Positions 52,453-53,154 of a stretch of DNA of 53,154 nt are shown here, in pieces. Source of the DNA: Pirellulaceae bacterium (GTDB lineage: Bacteria > Planctomycetota > Planctomycetia > Pirellulales > Pirellulaceae); NCBI GenBank assembly GCA_022446825.1, contig JAKVBY010000028.1, positions 114,180 through 167,333 on the forward strand, read 5' to 3'. The first letter of the stretch is position 1, and each line of letters begins with the position of its first letter. The translations under genes and the position numbers were made by a program. The notes beneath the pieces are model-generated. The model ran no database searches and was not told the origin of the DNA. It saw only the letters and a program-made list of their open reading frames with translations.

Positions 52453-53154
52453 TTAGTTTTCTTGTCGAAATCTCAAATAGCGCCCCGGCAAACCTCCTGA
52501 CAAGTCTTCGCGTGGCTTTCCCTGCCCGACAATCTCTACGCCATTAACAAGCACACTTTGAATTCCAACGGTCGGTTGATGGGGATTCTCATAAGTCGCA
52601 CGGTCGCTGATCTCCTCTTCATTAAACACCACGATGTCCGCAAAGTACCCTTCCGCAAGAACACCGCGTTTCGCAAGGCCGAATCGCTGCGCTGGAAACT
52701 CACTCATTTTATGAACAGCATCTTCGAGTGAGAATAATTTGTGTTCGCGAACACAAGCTCCCAAAAGCCGTCCTGAAGAACCGGCAATGCGGGGATGAAC
52801 CTGTCCATCTGTAAAATAAATTCCGTCACTACCCAGCATATAAAGATCGTGCTGCAAAATCGGATGAATCGCCTTATCGTCACCAGCGTTCATCACACAG
52901 AGTACTGCGAAATCTGTGGCAATCAACAATTCGGCAAGTGCATCAGCAGCTGACATACCCGATTGTTCGACAAATTCCGAAAGTAATTGACCTTGATGCT
53001 GTTTCAGTTCGGGATGATTTATCCAGGCAAAATGAATCGCATCGAGTTCCGCAAAGTAACCAGCCAGGCCTGCTTCGAATCGAGCGCGGACACCCGGCGA
53101 TCGCAATTTATCCGCCGCCGCTCGCGGACCATCCTCCCAGACTTCGTACGGGAG
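52453..53154 (-). CDS. N-acyl-D-amino-acid deacylase-like amidohydrolase, C-terminal part
   Basis: The frame is open to the window edge; 234 residues are visible, with the first residues at the edge reading LPYEVWEDGPRAAADK. The metal-dependent amidohydrolase C-terminal part shows YMLGSDGIYFTDGQVHPRIA (active-site Asp), CVREHKLFSLEDAVHKMSEF, RFGLAKRGVLAEGYFADIVV and a closing VLVNGVEIV, the pattern of D-aminoacylases and related N-acyl-D-amino-acid deacylases. The amino-terminal HxH metal site lies outside the window. It is upstream of the C45-type gene by 14 bases, so the two form an operon and may act on the same amide-linked substrates. Confidence 0.85.
   Translation of the reverse strand, partial: LPYEVWEDGPRAAADKLRSPGVRARFEAGLAGYFAELDAIHFAWINHPELKQHQGQLLSEFVEQSGMSAADALAELLIATDFAVLCVMNAGDDKAIHPILQHDLYMLGSDGIYFTDGQVHPRIAGSSGRLLGACVREHKLFSLEDAVHKMSEFPAQRFGLAKRGVLAEGYFADIVVFNEEEISDRATYENPHQPTVGIQSVLVNGVEIVGQGKPREDLSGGLPGRYLRFRQEN

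Noticed and set aside
1..53154. tRNA, rRNA, CRISPR array or intact insertion sequence
   Set aside because: Intergenic regions read by eye show no cloverleaf with a GTTCRA-type T-arm, no regularly spaced repeats and no transposase; a tRNA/CRISPR search program would be decisive.

Overview
The window looks like a chromosomal segment of a planctomycete, probably related to Pirellulales. The basis is gene content: four DUF1501 proteins, two DUF1549/DUF1553 proteins, secreted PQQ-type beta-propellers, an FG-GAP/ASPIC-UnbV protein, Tat-exported Gfo/Idh/MocA oxidoreductases, ThuA-like proteins and a planctomycete-style FDPYxxWL amino-terminal domain. Base composition is roughly balanced. I saw no rRNA, tRNA, CRISPR array or intact transposase. 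The first and last genes run off the window.

Layout. 1-5.1 kb is housekeeping: an NRAMP-type metal transporter (cut at the left edge), an SDR oxidoreductase and asparaginyl-tRNA synthetase on the plus strand, then ispE-spoVG on the minus strand. The SpoVG carries an inserted zinc ribbon. 5.5-10.8 kb holds a DUF368 membrane protein (the PopT lipid-carrier transporter family), an N,N-dimethylformamidase-large-subunit-like protein tightly coupled to a muconate-lactonizing-type enolase-superfamily enzyme, and a secreted PQQ-propeller protein. 10.8-14.8 kb is gene-poor, with small membrane proteins, a possible relic of a recombinase-associated reading frame and several small inverted repeats.

14.8-36.6 kb is a long stretch of envelope and catabolic genes typical of planctomycetes. 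It has a DUF1549/1553-DUF1501 pair, a polytopic membrane protein, a tandem DUF1501 duplication, an FG-GAP protein, a secreted barrel-like protein, a second DUF1549/1553-DUF1501 pair with a metallo-beta-lactamase-fold protein between its members, two ThuA-like proteins, a YjbQ protein, a Gfo/Idh/MocA oxidoreductase and a J-like/membrane/beta-sandwich fusion. Most of these products carry export signals and probably act in the periplasm or at the surface. Their substrates cannot be read from the sequence.

37.8-47.9 kb is a ten-gene minus-strand Tad/Flp pilus locus. In transcription order: Flp pilin, prepilin peptidase, TadE-like pseudopilin, CpaB/RcpC, CpaC/RcpA secretin, TadZ/CpaE, TadA/CpaF ATPase, TadB, TadC and an unassigned exported protein. 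The pilin has an 8-bp-stem leader hairpin just before its ribosome-binding site, and the TadZ P-loop lacks both expected lysines. TadD, TadF/TadG and RcpB/CpaD are not recognisable here. The right end (48.3-53.2 kb) has another PQQ-propeller protein, a second Tat-exported Gfo/Idh/MocA protein, and a minus-strand pair of a C45-type acyltransferase/amidase and an N-acyl-D-amino-acid deacylase-like amidohydrolase (cut at the right edge).

No single locus is clearly a wholly new system. The best candidates for novelty are the zinc-ribbon SpoVG, the FDPYxxWL/beta-sandwich fusion, the divergent TadZ with the terminal unknown of the Tad locus, the dimethylformamidase-like/enolase pair and the C45/D-aminoacylase pair.
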